Shown here piece after piece: positions 1-5,557 of a DNA stretch of 22,083 nucleotides (the stretch's first letter is position 1; every line of letters starts with the position of its first letter). This DNA comes from a virus. The notes under the pieces are model-generated. The model was not told the origin of the DNA. It made no database searches and was given only the letters and a program-made list of their open reading frames with translations. Made by a program: the position numbers and the translations under genes. The DNA is taken from positions 1 through 22,083 of IMG/VR virus record IMGVR_UViG_3300046718_000570; one strand, given 5' to 3'.

Positions 1-416
1 CCGCCCTGTGAGCCGAGGTTGGCAATCGGGGCATCGAGGTAGTTCTCTTCGAAGTAGCCGCCAGCATGCGCCACAGTGCAGGTTATGCGGATGTAGCCTT
101 CCGTTGGTGCGGGGGCTGAGCCGAACCGCACCGAGAACCCGTGCCGTGTGTAGATTGGGCGCATGGCCGCGTCGATCGTCTCCAGCTTGGCGTACTTGTT
201 GCCGAGGTGGCTGTTCTTGGCATCACGGACGACTGGCAGCATCTCGGATTGCGCATCTGCCATCGCCTGGTTGAACAGCCGGCGCGATTGGTCGTGGCCG
301 ACGTCACGTTGTAACCGCAGTAGTTCGCCAAACTTGGCCACGTCGAAGCTGTCGTCCTTGGCCGCGCGCTCGATGAACGACATCAAGGCGCCGTTGGCAG
401 GGGTGATCTCGTTCAT
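1..416 (-). CDS. erf: ERF-family single-strand annealing protein (5' part of gene, C-terminus outside window)
   Basis: The minus-strand frame starts at ATG 416-414 and stays open to the window edge, giving about 138 residues. The middle contains the segment KYAKLETIDAAMRPIYTRHG followed by GFSVRF and, later, GYIRITCTVAHAGG. This is the recognisable core of ERF-family (P22 Erf-like) recombinases. Known role of the family: annealing complementary single strands during phage recombination and genome circularisation in the cytoplasm. The start codon overlaps the stop of the upstream HNH gene (ATGA), so the two are translationally coupled. It is the most distal visible gene of the leftward early operon. 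The C-terminal part is not in the window, so the full length and any C-terminal domain cannot be judged. Confidence 0.88.
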   Translation of the reverse strand, partial: MNEITPANGALMSFIERAAKDDSFDVAKFGELLRLQRDVGHDQSRRLFNQAMADAQSEMLPVVRDAKNSHLGNKYAKLETIDAAMRPIYTRHGFSVRFGSAPAPTEGYIRITCTVAHAGGYFEENYLDAPIANLGSQG

Positions 417-973
417 AGGATGTGTCTCCAGTATGAGCCGCGTTTGATTAGCCTTATTTGAGTTTTAGAGACGCCATACGCTCTGGCAAGCGCACGGCCT
501 GGCGATGATGACGCGCGGATTGCTATCACCTGTTCGACCGAAAGTTTGGCAGCTTGCCTGCCCTTAGCCTTCATATCCGCCGCATTGTCGGCCGGAGTTC
601 CCAGGAACAGATGATTAGGGTTGCTGCACGACGTGTTGTCGCAAGTGTGGCACACGAACATTCCGCCAGGTATGGGGCCTTTATGTAGCTTGTAGGAAAA
701 GCGGTGAGCGGTATCACGCTTGAGTATTCCATCCACGACGTATGTTATGTGACCATAGCCACGTTGATTAACCGCCGCAGTCCATCCCCAGCAGGCGTCT
801 TGGTCTGTCGCCTTGCGAACAAATCTATTAAAGATTTCCTCTGGTGTTTGTGCCGCTGCGCGGTAATGACACTTGGGAGAGCAATGCCTCTGGCCCTCTT
901 TGATCCTGTAGGCAGGTCTCTCGAAGGTTTTTCCGCAATGTGCGCACAGCGCGGTCACTAGCGTGCGAGGCAT
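413..973 (-). CDS. HNH homing-type endonuclease inserted in the recombination operon
   Basis: A 186-residue protein. An N-terminal zinc-knuckle-like element has C10, C13, C31 and C35. The HNH core runs from about residue 89 to 130: H90 (AHRFSY), C108xxC111, C116, N118, N120, H121, then GT and D129-N130, as in HNH_3-type nucleases. The C-terminal 40 residues (LSVEQVIAIRA ... IRLIKRGSYWRHI) resemble the small helix-turn-helix modules used for target recognition in phage HNH enzymes. The ATG overlaps the Gp157 stop (TAATG) and the stop overlaps the ERF start (ATGA), so the gene sits in the operon without disturbing its neighbours. Inference: a free-standing mobile endonuclease gene with no role in the recombination pathway itself. 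Confidence 0.88.
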   Translation of the reverse strand: MPRTLVTALCAHCGKTFERPAYRIKEGQRHCSPKCHYRAAAQTPEEIFNRFVRKATDQDACWGWTAAVNQRGYGHITYVVDGILKRDTAHRFSYKLHKGPIPGGMFVCHTCDNTSCSNPNHLFLGTPADNAADMKAKGRQAAKLSVEQVIAIRASSSPGRALARAYGVSKTQIRLIKRGSYWRHIL

Positions 974-1446
974 TAGAGAGTTCTCAGGACCAAGTGGGTT
1001 TCCCCGTTGTCCAATGTGGCTCCGGGTATCCGTTGCCCTGCGTTCAGCGCCTTCTTAATCGCCACTTTGTCAGGTGCGCGACGCCACCATTCGTCGGGCA
1101 ACAACGCCTCATCGATCGGGGCGAGTTCGCGGCGCGTCGCAATGGTCGCGGTATAGAGCGGTCGATCTGCATTCGTGAGGTCAACGCCATCCAGCATGCG
1201 CTTCATCACGTCGCGGCTTTTAGAAGCACGCGCCTCAATACGTTTGAGACGCTCCTTCCCAATCTCGACGAGTTTCGCGTCAGCGATCGCCAACTCAGCC
1301 ACGTCATCGAGTGCGGCGAAGAAACGTGAGTTTCCTTCGAGCGTGTCATAGCGGAGGAGCGGATCACGGCCGAGGCGTGGATCGCTGCTGATAAGCTGCA
1401 TCGCCTCGCTCATGACTTCCTCAAGTCTGTGCGGACTAATCGGCAT
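973..1446 (-). CDS. Siphovirus Gp157-like protein
   Basis: A 157-residue protein. The middle is a long charged helix (ELAIADAKLVEIGKERLKRIEA). It is followed by an extended strand region and by a C-terminal signature of the form IDEALLPDEW ... PDKVAIKKALNAGQRIPGA. That order is the hallmark of the Gp157 family (Pfam Siphovirus Gp157). The family is common next to phage recombination genes and has been linked to phage resistance in Streptococcus thermophilus, but its molecular function is not known. The start at 1446 is supported by GGGAG eight bases upstream and gives an 11-bp overlap with the upstream gene. An internal ATG (MSEAMQ) is possible but lacks better support. Confidence 0.85.
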   Translation of the reverse strand: MPISPHRLEEVMSEAMQLISSDPRLGRDPLLRYDTLEGNSRFFAALDDVAELAIADAKLVEIGKERLKRIEARASKSRDVMKRMLDGVDLTNADRPLYTATIATRRELAPIDEALLPDEWWRRAPDKVAIKKALNAGQRIPGATLDNGETHLVLRTL

Positions 1447-1654
1447 CGTGGCGCTCCCACTTACGGAAGCTGATGGCGACGACCTCGGGGCTGTCCAGCC
1501 GCAGCGGGACGTTCTCCAGGTGCTTCACCTGATCGGCCAGGGCCAGCAGCTTCTCAGCCAGCAGGCCGGCTGTTCCCCAGGGGATGTTCTTCTTGTGGAG
1601 GCACCAGCTGGCGATGAAGTCGGCGGTGCCCTGCAGGTCAGATGTAATGCTCAT
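1436..1654 (-). CDS. Hypothetical protein, 72 aa
   Basis: Not recognised. This is a soluble, probably helical 72-residue protein with one Cys (SWCLHKK) and no membrane segment. Its start overlaps the stop of the upstream gene (ATGA), and GGAGAG lies eight bases before the ATG. Its 3' end overlaps the Gp157-like gene by 11 bp. The tight coupling on both sides argues that it is a real member of the leftward early operon. Confidence 0.65.
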   Translation of the reverse strand: MSITSDLQGTADFIASWCLHKKNIPWGTAGLLAEKLLALADQVKHLENVPLRLDSPEVVAISFRKWERHDAD

Positions 1655-1914
1655 TGCGCGCTCTCCGGTGTGTCCTGTGGGTCGGGGAACAGCTCGTCGG
1701 GGCTGCTGGGCTGCGGCTGGTGAGCGGCGCCGGCGACATGCAGCGGCGGCTCAACCGCCTCCAGCTTGCGTGGGCGGCCTCGACGCGGCGGACGCTCGAT
1801 CAGATCGATCATGGAGCGCACCTCTTCGATGCGGCTGCGGACGGCCATGGCGTCCAACTCCAAGTCCCGCTCACGGGTGCGCAGCGCTGCGAGCAGATCG
1901 GGGCAGGCGTTCAC
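1651..1914 (-). CDS. Hypothetical protein with AT-hook-like motif, 87 aa
   Basis: A GTG-start protein of 87 residues. The first 40 residues form a probable coiled helix (LAALRTRERDLELDAMAVRS). A basic RPPRRGRPRK motif at about residues 41-50 matches the AT-hook core GRP flanked by basic residues, which suggests minor-groove DNA binding. The C-terminal part is Pro/Gln-rich and probably disordered. Its first ten residues (MNACPDLLAA) are identical to those of the next upstream gene because of a 25-bp exact DNA repeat. The GTG overlaps the upstream TGA (GTGA). Function otherwise unknown. Confidence 0.6.
   Translation of the reverse strand: MNACPDLLAALRTRERDLELDAMAVRSRIEEVRSMIDLIERPPRRGRPRKLEAVEPPLHVAGAAHQPQPSSPDELFPDPQDTPESAQ
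1889..1913. repeat. 25-bp exact repeat, copy 1
   Basis: This segment is identical to 2125-2149. Each copy encodes the first codons of a different small minus-strand gene (residues NACPDLLA). The identity ends abruptly on both sides, so the two genes share only their 5' ends. Confidence 0.9.
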
Positions 1915-2150
1915 TGGCCGTCCTCCAGGAACACGAACGCGCCGTCGCGGTACTCCTTGCGCCAGACCTCCCGCAGCATCAGGCGGAAGACGAGCAGGGC
2001 GTGGTCGCCCTCCCGCGTGCGGCTTATGGCGTCCAGGTGCCGGATCTCGTCCTGGACGTAGTGCAGGGCGCGCAGGCCTTCGTTGGCCAGTTTGAGTAGG
2101 TGCGGAGAGGCGTTGGGATTAGCCGCGAGCAGATCGGGGCAGGCGTTCAT
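1911..2150 (-). CDS. Hypothetical protein, 79 aa
   Basis: Not recognised. The 79-residue protein begins with the same MNACPDLLAA as its downstream neighbour and then diverges into an alpha-helical, charged sequence (GLRALHYVQDEIRHLDAISRTREG ... REVWRKEYRDGAF is the general character). The ATG is preceded by AAGGA nine bases upstream and overlaps the upstream TGA (ATGA). Its stop overlaps the next GTG. There is no membrane segment. It is a member of the PL operon. Confidence 0.62.
   Translation of the reverse strand: MNACPDLLAANPNASPHLLKLANEGLRALHYVQDEIRHLDAISRTREGDHALLVFRLMLREVWRKEYRDGAFVFLEDGQ
2125..2149. repeat. 25-bp exact repeat, copy 2
   Basis: This is the partner of 1889-1913, located at the start of the upstream small gene. 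It suggests partial gene duplication or recombination at the start codon. Confidence 0.9.
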
Positions 2151-2314
2151 GGCGCGCCGTCCTTGAGCGCACGCTCCAGGCCGTTAAGGAATGTCTCGGC
2201 GGTGTTCTGGAGGTGCTGTGCCAGGGTGCGTAGGGCCTCGTGGTAGTCGGCGCCGAGGTCCAGGTGACGCAGGAAGTACTCGGCCAGCAGCTCGCATTGC
2301 GGGTCGTAGGCCAT
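2147..2314 (-). CDS. Small hypothetical protein, 55 aa
   Basis: A short reading frame of 55 codons plus stop, beginning MAYDPQCELLAEYFL and ending LERALKDGAP. It is acidic and probably all-helical. The ATG at 2314-2312 overlaps the TGA of the upstream gene, its own TGA overlaps the next ATG, and GGAGGG lies about eight bases before the start. Double coupling and a good ribosome binding site support a real gene despite its size. No family recognised. Confidence 0.62.
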   Translation of the reverse strand: MAYDPQCELLAEYFLRHLDLGADYHEALRTLAQHLQNTAETFLNGLERALKDGAP

Positions 2315-2685
2315 CACGCTGCCCTCCGTTGCTTTGCTCGCGCTACAGCCTCTTCGAAAGCTCGCCTCTCAGGAATTAAATGGTCCCGGCGGAACCGGCG
2401 GATGTCGTGCATGGCCAGCTTGCGCCAGAATGCCCTGAACGCTGGGCTGGCGGCGCGATACTCAGCGATCGAGGCCAGCAGTTCGTCGAGGGCCTGCTGC
2501 CGCAGCGTGCCGGTTACATTTGGCACACCAATACGTTCGTTTCGATCGGAACGACTGGCGCAATTATCGCTTGGTCTATGTGACTGAGAGATTACACTGA
2601 CGCTGGAGGCGTCCTGCGGACGCGGGGATACAACGAACGGGAGGGCCGAACCTTGCCGAAGCGAGCCGCCGTAAAAGCCATGCAT
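2314..2685 (-). CDS. First gene of the PL operon, hypothetical, 123 aa
   Basis: Not recognised. The C-terminal 65 residues (from LRQQALDELLASIAEYRA on) look like a genuine basic helical protein. The first 55 residues are Ser/Pro-rich and may be disordered or not translated. The ATG at 2685 lies about 25 nt downstream of the transcription start predicted from the PL promoter, with TAAGG about ten bases before it, so it fits as the first start in the mRNA. A GTG at about residue 53 (VPNVTG) is an alternative start. Its stop overlaps the next gene (ATGA). Confidence 0.5.
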   Translation of the reverse strand: MHGFYGGSLRQGSALPFVVSPRPQDASSVSVISQSHRPSDNCASRSDRNERIGVPNVTGTLRQQALDELLASIAEYRAASPAFRAFWRKLAMHDIRRFRRDHLIPERRAFEEAVARAKQRRAA

Positions 2686-2716
2686 CGTGAACGCCTTACG
2701 CCAGATGACGCAGACA

Positions 2717-2745
2717 ATTCACCACATTGGTTAGCCGATAGTCAA
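2717..2745 (-). promoter_or_regulatory. PL-like promoter of the leftward early operon
   Basis: On the minus strand the -35 is TTGACT (2745-2740) and, after a 17-bp spacer, the -10 is GTGAAT (2722-2717, weak). An operator palindrome fills the spacer. Transcription would start near 2710 and reach the first ATG at 2685. The geometry matches the rightward promoter at 3182-3210. Confidence 0.55.
2719..2733. promoter_or_regulatory. Operator OL1 (TCACCA-CAT-TGGTTA)
   Basis: A 15-bp near-palindrome with one half-site mismatch to the consensus TCACCA-N3-TGGTGA. It lies between the -35 and -10 of PL and 35 bp centre-to-centre from OL2. Predicted binding site for the XRE repressor and the Cro-like protein. 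Confidence 0.65.
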
Positions 2746-2753
2746 CAGGAAAG

Positions 2754-2768
2754 TCACCACTATGGTGA
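2754..2768. promoter_or_regulatory. Operator OL2 (TCACCA-CTA-TGGTGA, perfect palindrome)
   Basis: A perfect 6-3-6 inverted repeat that starts five bases beyond the repressor stop codon. It has the same half-sites and spacer length as the palindrome at 3192-3206, 430 bp away on the far side of the repressor gene. Confidence 0.72.
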
Positions 2769-2772
2769 TGGC

Positions 2773-3123
2773 CTATCTGGTGGGCCGCTTCCTGGGTTTT
2801 CCGTTGAGAATGTAGATCCCCTTGCTGGCGGCAAAAGCAGCGATCATGCGCCTTTCGTCCAAGCTCAGGATGCGCCAAAAACGAATGAGGGCAGCCTCCT
2901 CGAGCAGCTCGACTGCCTCGCGGTTATCTGGGGTGCTGTCCGCAAAAAGATCGGCGGGTCCGACTCCTAATGCTGTAGCAATCAGCCGCATCCAATCTTC
3001 GTTCAGACGACGTTCGCCTTTTTCAAGCCGCGATAGCTGCTGAACGCTGGTGCCGATGCGCTCGGCTACCTGCTCCAATGTCAGCTTTCTGGCGAGCCGC
3101 AACGGACGTATGCGATTGGGCAT
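2773..3123 (-). CDS. XRE-family (HTH_3) phage repressor, short form
   Basis: A 116-residue protein starting MPNRIRPLRLARKL. The helix-turn-helix spans about residues 15-34 (TLEQVAERIGTSVQQLSRLE), followed by KGERR and the usual ALGVGPADLF end of an HTH_3 domain. The remaining 55 residues are helical. There is no S24/LexA-like self-cleavage domain, so induction would not be by classical RecA-assisted autocleavage. The frame is open far upstream, but the region before 3123 lies in the operator and cro area, so the ATG at 3123 is chosen. Predicted to bind the four TCACCA-N3-TGGTGA sites and maintain lysogeny (CI-like role). Confidence 0.82.
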   Translation of the reverse strand: MPNRIRPLRLARKLTLEQVAERIGTSVQQLSRLEKGERRLNEDWMRLIATALGVGPADLFADSTPDNREAVELLEEAALIRFWRILSLDERRMIAAFAASKGIYILNGKPRKRPTR

Positions 3124-3156
3124 ATCGCATAATGGTTGTTCTGGTGATTCATCCCA

Positions 3157-3171
3157 CGCCCAGGCTGGTGA
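3157..3171. promoter_or_regulatory. Operator OR2, degenerate (right half TGGTGA)
   Basis: The right half-site is perfect and the left matches 3 of 6. Its centre is exactly 35 bp from the perfect palindrome at 3192-3206, the same spacing as in the OL pair, which is the main reason for the call. Confidence 0.5.
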
Positions 3172-3181
3172 GATGACATCC

Positions 3182-3210
3182 TTGACAGGGTTCACCAGCG
3201 TGGTGACAAT
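3182..3210 (+). promoter_or_regulatory. PR-like promoter for cro and the rightward early genes
   Basis: A consensus -35 TTGACA (3182-3187), a 17-bp spacer and a -10-like GACAAT (3205-3210). The perfect operator palindrome (3192-3206) fills the spacer. A start 6-7 nt after the -10 falls at 3216-3217, at the A of the cro ATG, so the message may be leaderless. Confidence 0.68.
3192..3206. promoter_or_regulatory. Operator OR1 (TCACCA-GCG-TGGTGA, perfect palindrome)
   Basis: A perfect 6-3-6 palindrome inside the PR promoter, identical in both half-sites to OL2. Occupancy would block PR directly. Confidence 0.75.
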
Positions 3211-3216
3211 CCCCTC

Positions 3217-3423
3217 ATGCGCCTTCGCCAGTATCTTTCTGCCCACGATATCTCCATGGCGGCGTTCGCAGCGCGCATCGGCGTCAGCACGCAGGCGGTT
3301 CATCGGTATCTGACTGGCGACCGTCTGCCGCGTCCCGACGTGATGATGCGGATCAAGGAAGAGACGCGCGGCGCGGTGCAACCCAACGACTGGTTCCGTC
3401 CTCCTGGGGAGGCCGCCGCCTGA
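3217..3423 (+). CDS. cro: Cro-like HTH transcriptional regulator
   Basis: A 68-residue protein transcribed divergently from the repressor. It contains an HTH at about residues 12-35 (SMAAFAARIGVSTQAVHRYL) followed by GDRLPRPDVMMRI and a C-terminal PNDWF, the pattern of small Cro/YdaS-like phage regulators. There is no Shine-Dalgarno sequence before the ATG, and the PR start point predicted from TTGACA-17-GACAAT coincides with the start codon, so translation is probably leaderless. Expected to compete with the repressor for the operators and commit the phage to lytic growth. Confidence 0.78.
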   Translation: MRLRQYLSAHDISMAAFAARIGVSTQAVHRYLTGDRLPRPDVMMRIKEETRGAVQPNDWFRPPGEAAA

Positions 3424-3459
3424 ACACCTGACGACGTCACGACCAAGGGAGGGAACCGT

Positions 3460-3531
3460 ATGTACACACACAATGGCCTGCTCACACGCTTACCCTCGCT
3501 CGGCTCGTTCTGGCACGTTGGGATGGCGTAA
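3460..3531 (+). CDS. Possible 23-aa peptide with strong ribosome binding site
   Basis: An ATG with GGGAGGG placed ideally before it opens a 23-codon frame (MYTHNGLL ... FWHVGMA) that ends five bases before the GTG of the next gene. The ribosome binding site is the strongest in this neighbourhood, while the next gene has a poor one. It could be a real micropeptide, or a leader peptide that couples translation into the following GTG gene. No function can be assigned. Confidence 0.4.
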   Translation: MYTHNGLLTRLPSLGSFWHVGMA

Positions 3532-3536
3532 GCGTC

Positions 3537-3929
3537 GTGGCCGGCTCCACAGGAAAACTGTCAGACTGGACGGACCCAGCCATCATGCTGGTCCGCAAGC
3601 TGGTCGCAGCGCGGCGGCGCTGGGGCATTCCAGGTGCCATGGCCATTGCTGACGTGGCACCGGAACTTGGCATTAGCCCCTGGCGCGTGGAGACGCTCTT
3701 CTACCGCTACCGCATGTGTCTGATGCGCCCGGTGCTGCTGGCTGAGTGGAACCGGTTGCGCATTCGCGGCGCGCTGATGCTGCGGCAGGAAGCTGCGCGG
3801 CTGCGGCGGTTTGCCGATGAGCTGGACGCCGAGGCCGACGCGCTGGAGAGCGGCCAATCCCAATACCCACGGAGCACTGAATGCGCACCTGCGTCTGGCG
3901 ACGCTGCCTTGCGCGAGGCGGCCGAGTGA
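3537..3929 (+). CDS. Hypothetical HTH-like early protein, 130 aa
   Basis: GTG start, 130 residues. Residues about 15-60 (LVRKLVAARRRWG ... VAPELGISPWRVETLFYRYR) have the pattern of a helix-turn-helix that reads DNA through the helix after LGIS. A long Arg/Glu-rich coiled helix follows (RQEAARLRRFADELDAEADALE), and the tail is probably disordered. It resembles small phage proteins of alphaproteobacteria with an N-terminal HTH and a coiled tail, but no named family is recognised. It follows the 23-aa frame by five bases and may depend on it for translation. Confidence 0.65.
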   Translation: MAGSTGKLSDWTDPAIMLVRKLVAARRRWGIPGAMAIADVAPELGISPWRVETLFYRYRMCLMRPVLLAEWNRLRIRGALMLRQEAARLRRFADELDAEADALESGQSQYPRSTECAPASGDAALREAAE

Positions 3930-4042
3930 TCGCGGCACGTCTCGATAGATTGTCGAGGGATCAGATGACGCTCACGCTTGAACTGCTGCTGCTGTGGCTG
4001 CTGGCCGACGCGGTGATCGCGGTCGTGGTGCTGTGGCGGTGA
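3881..4042 (+). CDS. Small single-span membrane protein
   Basis: From the ATG at 3881 (GGAG six bases before it) the product has 53 residues: a basic N-terminal part with two Cys (MRTCVWRRCLARGG) and a C-terminal hydrophobic span (LELLLLWLLADAVIAVVVLW). An alternative in-frame ATG at 3965, preceded by GAGGG at good spacing, would give only the 25-residue membrane segment. The long form overlaps the upstream gene by 49 bp. The stop overlaps the next ATG (TGATG). The charge distribution predicts N-in topology. Function unknown. Confidence 0.45.
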   Translation: MRTCVWRRCLARGGRVIAARLDRLSRDQMTLTLELLLLWLLADAVIAVVVLWR

Positions 4043-4485
4043 TGGACGACCGGCCCATGCGCGTCGGTGGCGGCGTCCAGGGCGTCGCGATCCGCACCCC
4101 GGCCAAGTTCCGGCTGACCGCGCCTGTGGCCGCGGAGGACGAATTGGGCGCCTCGGTGAACAGTGCCCTGGCCTATCTGGCGCCGTCGGACGCCATCATC
4201 ACCGCCTGGGACTTGTCCAATGCCCGCTCCGCGATCGAGGGCGGCCGCAAGAAGCGGCTCGGCTGCCTGGCAGGTTGGCCGGATATGGGCGTGTTCTGGC
4301 GTGGGCGCCTTGTCCTGTTGGAGCTGAAGCGCAGCCGCGGCGGGCAGCTCTCGCCGGCGCAGAAGGCGCTGCACCCCCGGCTCGCGGATGCCGGCTTCCC
4401 GGTCGCTGTCGTCCGCTCCGTGCCCGAGGCGCTCGATGCGGTGGCTGCGGCCGGCGTGCCTCTTCGTGGGCGCGTGGCGGCGTGA
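4042..4485 (+). CDS. VRR-NUC domain nuclease
   Basis: A 147-residue protein. The VRR-NUC fold of the PD-(D/E)XK superfamily is seen from about residue 33: an acidic N-terminal helix (AEDELGASV), GWPD (D81), the strand LVLLELK (E94, K96), and Q107 in LSPAQKALHPRL, followed by FPVAVVRSVPEALDAV. These are the expected catalytic and conserved positions. Known role: structure-selective or general DNA cleavage in replication and repair; phage stand-alone versions are common in early regions. The ATG overlaps the preceding TGA (TGATG), so this start is preferred to an upstream in-frame ATG at 3994. Confidence 0.85.
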   Translation: MDDRPMRVGGGVQGVAIRTPAKFRLTAPVAAEDELGASVNSALAYLAPSDAIITAWDLSNARSAIEGGRKKRLGCLAGWPDMGVFWRGRLVLLELKRSRGGQLSPAQKALHPRLADAGFPVAVVRSVPEALDAVAAAGVPLRGRVAA

Positions 4486-4583
4486 CGGTGCTGCGCGCCA
4501 TCGCCCTGACGGCCTGTGCCTGGGCGGTGGCGTTCCTGTGCACGTGGCTGGTGGTGGTGACGCTGGGGGAGGGGGTGCGATGA
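4482..4583 (+). CDS. Small membrane protein, 33 aa
   Basis: The GTG overlaps the nuclease stop (GTGA). The 33-residue product has one strongly hydrophobic span (ALTACAWAVAFLCTWLVVV) and short charged ends, which predicts a single membrane segment. No family is recognised. The coupling and the composition make it a plausible but unproven gene. Confidence 0.42.
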   Translation: MTVLRAIALTACAWAVAFLCTWLVVVTLGEGVR

Positions 4584-4620
4584 CCGTTGCGAGACTCAGC
4601 CACACCCGCCACAATGAAAA

Positions 4621-4677
4621 CGCCCCAACCGTTGGAAGCGGCTGGGGCGCTGAAACTGAACCAAGCTGGCGGCTTGG
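4621..4677. promoter_or_regulatory. Tandem hairpin element 1
   Basis: Two hairpins separated by 11 nt. The first pairs CGCCCCA with TGGGGCG plus an inner CC/GG. The second is a perfect CCAAGC-TGGCG-GCTTGG. An A-run precedes the first hairpin, so on the minus strand it would be a G+C-rich hairpin followed by TTTT, i.e. an intrinsic terminator for leftward transcription. A similarly built element lies at 11962-12020. The 4584-4748 interval holds no convincing gene. Confidence 0.5.
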
Positions 4678-4748
4678 GGCTACGCAGACGACCTACTCGA
4701 CGGGGTCATTCTGCACAGCCCTGACCGTCGCGTCAACGGAGCTGTGTC

Positions 4749-5009
4749 ATGACAATACCGACATATTCACATTCGAGGCCAGAGGGCCGTTCCCACCGTG
4801 CCAAGATCGAGCGGTGGATCATGCCCAAGCTGCACCCTGGCTGCCGGGTGCCGAGCGCCAATTGGATGGCCCGGTTTTTGGGCATCAGCTCGTCCGAGGG
4901 CGGGCGGCAGATCAGGCGGGCGTTGGACGAGGCGGGGGTGGTCACCGAGACGCGCGGCGTGGGACGCGGGCGACGCATCTACGTCGTCTCGATCGGCGGT
5001 GCAGCATGA
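4749..5009 (+). CDS. Winged-helix-like DNA-binding protein, 86 aa
   Basis: An 86-residue basic protein. Residues about 19-80 show helix (AKIERWIMPKL), a helix-turn-helix (VPSANWMARFLGISSSEGGRQIRRALDEAG) and a wing-like strand pair (VVTETRGVGRGRRIYVVS). This is the layout of a winged-helix domain. GGAG lies about nine bases before the ATG. Its stop overlaps the start of the following nuclease (ATGA), so the two are co-translated. Likely a regulator or replication accessory protein; no specific family is claimed. Confidence 0.65.
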   Translation: MTIPTYSHSRPEGRSHRAKIERWIMPKLHPGCRVPSANWMARFLGISSSEGGRQIRRALDEAGVVTETRGVGRGRRIYVVSIGGAA

Positions 5010-5557
5010 GCGGCTACACCATAGCGGCGATCCCCACGCTCTACCGTGGCCGGATGTACCGCAGTCGCCTGGAGGCGCGCTGGGCGGCGTTCTTCGATCG
5101 GCTCGGTTGGGCGTACGAGTACGAGCCGTTCGACCTTGGTGCGTGGTCTCCGGACTTTTTGCTGACGTCGCCCATGGAGGTGTTGGTTGAAGTCAAGCCG
5201 ATCGAGCACCTTGATAAGGAGGTGACGGCGAAGATGCTGGATGCCACGAACGGGGAGAATTTGCTGCTCACCAGGGTTGCTCCTGTTGATGTCAGTTCGT
5301 TTCTGGAGATTGGATGGTCGGCCGGCGTCAAGGGTGAGTTTAGTTGCGCTGCGATAGTTTGGGTACCGGACAAGAAGGTCCCCAGGCTTGTTGCGGATAT
5401 CACTGATCTTGCGAACTGCGATGAGGGGTATTGGCGGACGCTTTCTGGGGATGGCGGGCGGTTAGACGACTATCGTCGGATTTATCCGTATGCCTCCGCG
5501 ACCAAGGCCATGTGGGCGGACGCTTCCAACGCGGTTCAATGGGAGCCGAAGTCGTGA
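5006..5557 (+). CDS. PD-(D/E)XK endonuclease-like protein
   Basis: A 183-residue protein. After RMYRSRLEARWAAFFDRLG (E23 in the conserved SxLEARWA motif) come the metal-binding residues: D50 in WSPDFLL, then E62 and K64 in VLVEVKP. This is the E...PD...ExK arrangement of a compact phage PD-(D/E)XK nuclease. The C-terminal part (CDEGYWRTLSGDGGRL ... ATKAMWADASN) is a helical tail common to this type. The frame is open much further upstream, but ATG 5006 overlaps the previous stop and begins exactly at the conserved domain. It may act in genome processing or host DNA degradation. Confidence 0.78.
   Translation: MSGYTIAAIPTLYRGRMYRSRLEARWAAFFDRLGWAYEYEPFDLGAWSPDFLLTSPMEVLVEVKPIEHLDKEVTAKMLDATNGENLLLTRVAPVDVSSFLEIGWSAGVKGEFSCAAIVWVPDKKVPRLVADITDLANCDEGYWRTLSGDGGRLDDYRRIYPYASATKAMWADASNAVQWEPKS

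Noticed and set aside
2609-2623. GCGTCC-TGC-GGACGC hairpin in the first PL gene as a nut-like or terminator site
   Set aside because: It has a short loop, no box A-like partner and no T-run; such hairpins are common by chance in GC-rich DNA.
3124-3471. N-terminal extension of the repressor frame
   Set aside because: It covers the operators, PR and the divergent cro gene; HTH proteins of this type start at MPNRIRPLR.
4388-5005. Long open frame upstream of the PD-(D/E)XK nuclease, including an ATG at 4580 with a G-rich upstream sequence
   Set aside because: It reads through the hairpin element and over the winged-helix gene in another frame, and its protein looks like noise. The conserved nuclease begins at 5006.
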